From Lewinella sp. LCG006 (lineage in GTDB: Bacteria > Bacteroidota > Bacteroidia > Chitinophagales > Saprospiraceae), in NCBI RefSeq assembly GCF_040784935.1, contig NZ_CP160680.1, positions 2,161,501 to 2,225,500 of the forward strand: a DNA stretch of 64,000 bases. Direction: 5' to 3'. The position numbers and the translations under genes were made by a program. The notes beneath the pieces were generated by a model. That model made no database searches, was not told where the DNA came from, and saw only the letters and a program-made list of their open reading frames with translations. This document shows positions 62,901 through 64,000 of the stretch, in pieces. Within the stretch, counting starts at the first letter, position 1, and each line of letters opens with the position of its first letter.

Positions 62901-64000
62901 ACAGAAGTATCAAGATAGTCAACCGAAGGTGTACCACAGCCATCGGTGCCGATGGCGGTACCTGTTGCGGAAGGGGCTGTAGATGCCCCACATTCTACCG
63001 TTTCGTCAGGAGGAACGACAATCGTGGGCGGAGTGGTGTCTACTATGGTGATGATCTGGTTACAGCTTGATGGGTTGCCCGCAGCATCCGTCGCCATCCA
63101 AATACGGGTAATTACGCCGGTATTGCCACAAGCTGCGGCAAAAATGTCATTCCACGTAACAATTGGCATACTACAATTATCGATACCAGTGGCAATGCCA
63201 GTGGCTGAGGGCAATGTAGATTCATCACACTCCACGGTGGCGTCCGCCGGACAATCAATGCTAGGTGGTGTGGCATCAATTACCGTCAACGTAGTCATAC
63301 ACTGGCTCGAAAGCATTCCATCGCTTACTGTTAGGGTTACGTTGGTAATACCTAACCCGTAGGGACCTTCTGGACTCACGGAAAACGTCAGCATATCCAT
63401 GTCCGGATCGGTGGAGCCTCCGTCGAATGCAGTAGCCACAGCTTCTGCCAGGCAGTTTTCATTCGCATCGACACTGACCGACTGACAAGCAGCGACGGGC
63501 GGTTGATTACAAAAGCTCAAAGGATCATCTACCGTGATGGTAACTGTACAAGGTTCAGAAACATTGTTTTCAAAATCCCTGACACTGACCGTTAACGAAA
63601 ACGTTCCCACATCGCTACAGTCTAAAGTGCGGGGGTTTTCGGTTAATCCAGTTGCCCGTATACCACAAGCATCTATGGCGCTAACGATAACATCCGTCCG
63701 AACGAAGGTGAAATCAAAATCTGCCTCGCCGTTTTGGTCCAGGCTAATGGTAGCATCCTGACAAGTCAAGAGAGGAGCCACCGTGTCCCGCACCGTCACC
63801 TCAGCAATACAATCACTGATATTACCCGACATATCTTCAACGGTTAAGGTAACCGGAATAGGAAGCTGACCAGCTGGTATATTGGTACGGTCGTCACAAT
63901 CAAACATCGTCCGGGAAACGGAAAGCGAGACGTTACCACAATCATAGGAGGTGCCGCCGTCTACGTCTGCGGCGGTGATCGTAGCGTTACCGGTTTCATC
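59957..64000 (-). CDS. Giant T9SS adhesin, HYR/Ig-like modules, 5' end beyond window
   Basis: The frame is open to the window edge (DETGNATITAADVDGGTSYDCG... precedes the first internal Met at 63907), so at least 1,347 residues are present and the N-terminus is missing. It carries cadherin/HYR-like modules ('DTVAPLLTCQDATISLDQNGEADFDF', 'VVDTTPPTI.VPPDETVECG' repeated about four times). A ~750-residue region follows that parallels the last part of the neighbouring 2,216-residue protein module by module, ending in a T9SS sorting domain ('SVYPNPATDQIKV', 'YSLLGQVIYQ', 'YPEGTYVLRFE'). Two tandem paralogous adhesins with differing N-terminal halves are the result. Confidence 0.92.
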   Translation of the reverse strand, partial: DETGNATITAADVDGGTSYDCGNVSLSVSRTMFDCDDRTNIPAGQLPIPVTLTVEDMSGNISDCIAEVTVRDTVAPLLTCQDATISLDQNGEADFDFTFVRTDVIVSAIDACGIRATGLTENPRTLDCSDVGTFSLTVSVRDFENNVSEPCTVTITVDDPLSFCNQPPVAACQSVSVDANENCLAEAVATAFDGGSTDPDMDMLTFSVSPEGPYGLGITNVTLTVSDGMLSSQCMTTLTVIDATPPSIDCPADATVECDESTLPSATGIATGIDNCSMPIVTWNDIFAAACGNTGVITRIWMATDAAGNPSSCNQIITIVDTTPPTIVVPPDETVECGASTAPSATGTAIGTDGCGTPSVDYLDTSVPGCGNTETITRTWTVTDACGNMASSEQIITVVDTTPPSITCPGDVTVECGMSTAPAATGMATGSDVCGTVAITFSDNTVPGCGNTETITRTWTATDACGNPSTCVQIITVVDTTPPVFNFSPTDYTVECDAEIGLPNLQAFDSCSEVVYNFTEVRTDGDCHNNYTLTRTWTATDGCGNSTTEVQVVTFEDTTPPVIEFSDGYINQYEPGQDVFVECSEYGNISQLIANSAYAIDNCSGLVEVDYELQDLGTFNCLEVGYSGHLISTWTSKDECGNTATATINWYLVDETAPVFQGIPEDVCASTLPPVPNVQAVDDCEFATLTFAQSDPIDCEGGQYVERAWTAMDLCGNTATATQRITLSDASSPTISIDYPGISVVADGDQIELPIDCNQPVELSIADLEAAIQVEDGCSTTTFSIELNLQDEGDCREDGYVARYRLNVIAEDACGNTANFGLMIDFVDTTPPVVMGAAMITVNCGEDIPTLVAEDACGDIDITTYVDSAPIVGGCASDPQVIERVWTVSDLCGNTTTFTQIINVVDLSGPVFSGVPADACNTTTLTANVTAFDACSGMPAEVTLSEVMSNEPGCGQVLTRTWSATDVCGNTSTATQQVFFMDNNAPMISFNHPLLVGLESGDELFLSVGDGFGDPNDPLIFTADAVSVTDNCASDIASIVNVTTTISEDCAADGFLARYNYRWTATDPCGNSAKRSLTVFYVDGNAPDFFNVPADVTVFCDDVPEVANVQVSDDFDEEVDVIFTETQASTPSGLLITRTWTATDDCGNTSTAEQQILVANNDLTASFSFGNIIECNSQNNRLGVTVNGGTAPYSYAWQLTSPLEDGYITSDPTRRGILFTMGYITQTFTVLITDANGCELVASVTIVCDYSGEEGLISSNGNGLDEMSVYPNPATDQIKVKAVGFAETQVKVSVYSLLGQVIYQATYEQWPFEGIMLDTRAYPEGTYVLRFETREAEPMVQEFVVFH

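Noticed and set aside
1-64000. Transposase, integrase or prophage genes
   Set aside because: None found. The CIS genes are not accompanied by capsid, portal or terminase genes, so the cluster is not an ordinary prophage.

Overview
The window is chromosomal DNA of a Bacteroidota bacterium, most likely of the Saprospiria (Lewinella/Haliscomenobacter type; the genus is an inference). Evidence: at least seven secreted proteins end in the C-terminal sorting domain of the type IX secretion system (T9SS), there is a SusC/SusD pair, an STN-type TonB receptor followed by a DUF4249 lipoprotein, an ECF sigma factor overlapping a membrane-anchored beta-barrel partner, a DUF2723 glycosyltransferase, and huge HYR/Ig-type adhesins built from 'C-G-N-T' modules. 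Shine-Dalgarno sequences are weak or absent, as expected for this phylum. No rRNA, tRNA, CRISPR array or intact insertion sequence was seen.

Layout. 1-2.0 kb: end of a T9SS beta-propeller gene with a decayed copy of its own tail behind it, a small membrane protein and an ElaA-like acetyltransferase. 2.1-7.7 kb: a compact same-strand cluster for a contractile injection system (CIS): an unrecognised beta-rich protein, sheath, tube, VgrG-like spike, PAAR tip and an ORF matching only the C-terminal part of CIS tape-measure proteins. No baseplate genes, AAA+ ATPase or full-length tape measure are present. 7.7-14.4 kb: sigma/anti-sigma-like pair, a helical protein of unknown role, a dockerin/cohesin-like T9SS protein and a coiled-coil plus barrel protein. 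14.4-18.7 kb: a structured GC-rich intergenic stretch, an AT-rich lipoprotein gene, an atypical metallophosphoesterase and a sodium/solute symporter. 18.8-25 kb: SusD, SusC and a DUF2064 glycosyltransferase, separated by palindromic repeats. 25-29.8 kb: a signalling cluster with a LytTR regulator, hybrid histidine kinase, REC-only protein and Hpt protein. 30-33.5 kb: AT-rich orphan genes, lgt, and a Tat-type TIM-barrel isomerase. 33.7-39.3 kb: two tandem, mosaic T9SS metalloproteases. 39.8-47.8 kb: a PorE-like TPR/PD40/SPOR protein, purN, and a TonB-receptor/DUF4249/MG2-like operon. 47.9-52.7 kb: a 55-residue membrane protein, DUF2723 protein and dipeptide epimerase. 52.8-64 kb: two paralogous giant T9SS adhesins; the second runs off the window.

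The dominant theme is export and surface display: T9SS cargo, a likely T9SS accessory protein, lipoprotein maturation by Lgt, nutrient receptors and an injection device. The most notable observations are the stripped-down CIS locus, a family of roughly 165-bp palindromic intergenic elements with ends TAGANTTGTTC, gene-conversion mosaics in the protease pair, and a nearly perfect 1,098-bp in-frame tandem duplication in a giant adhesin.
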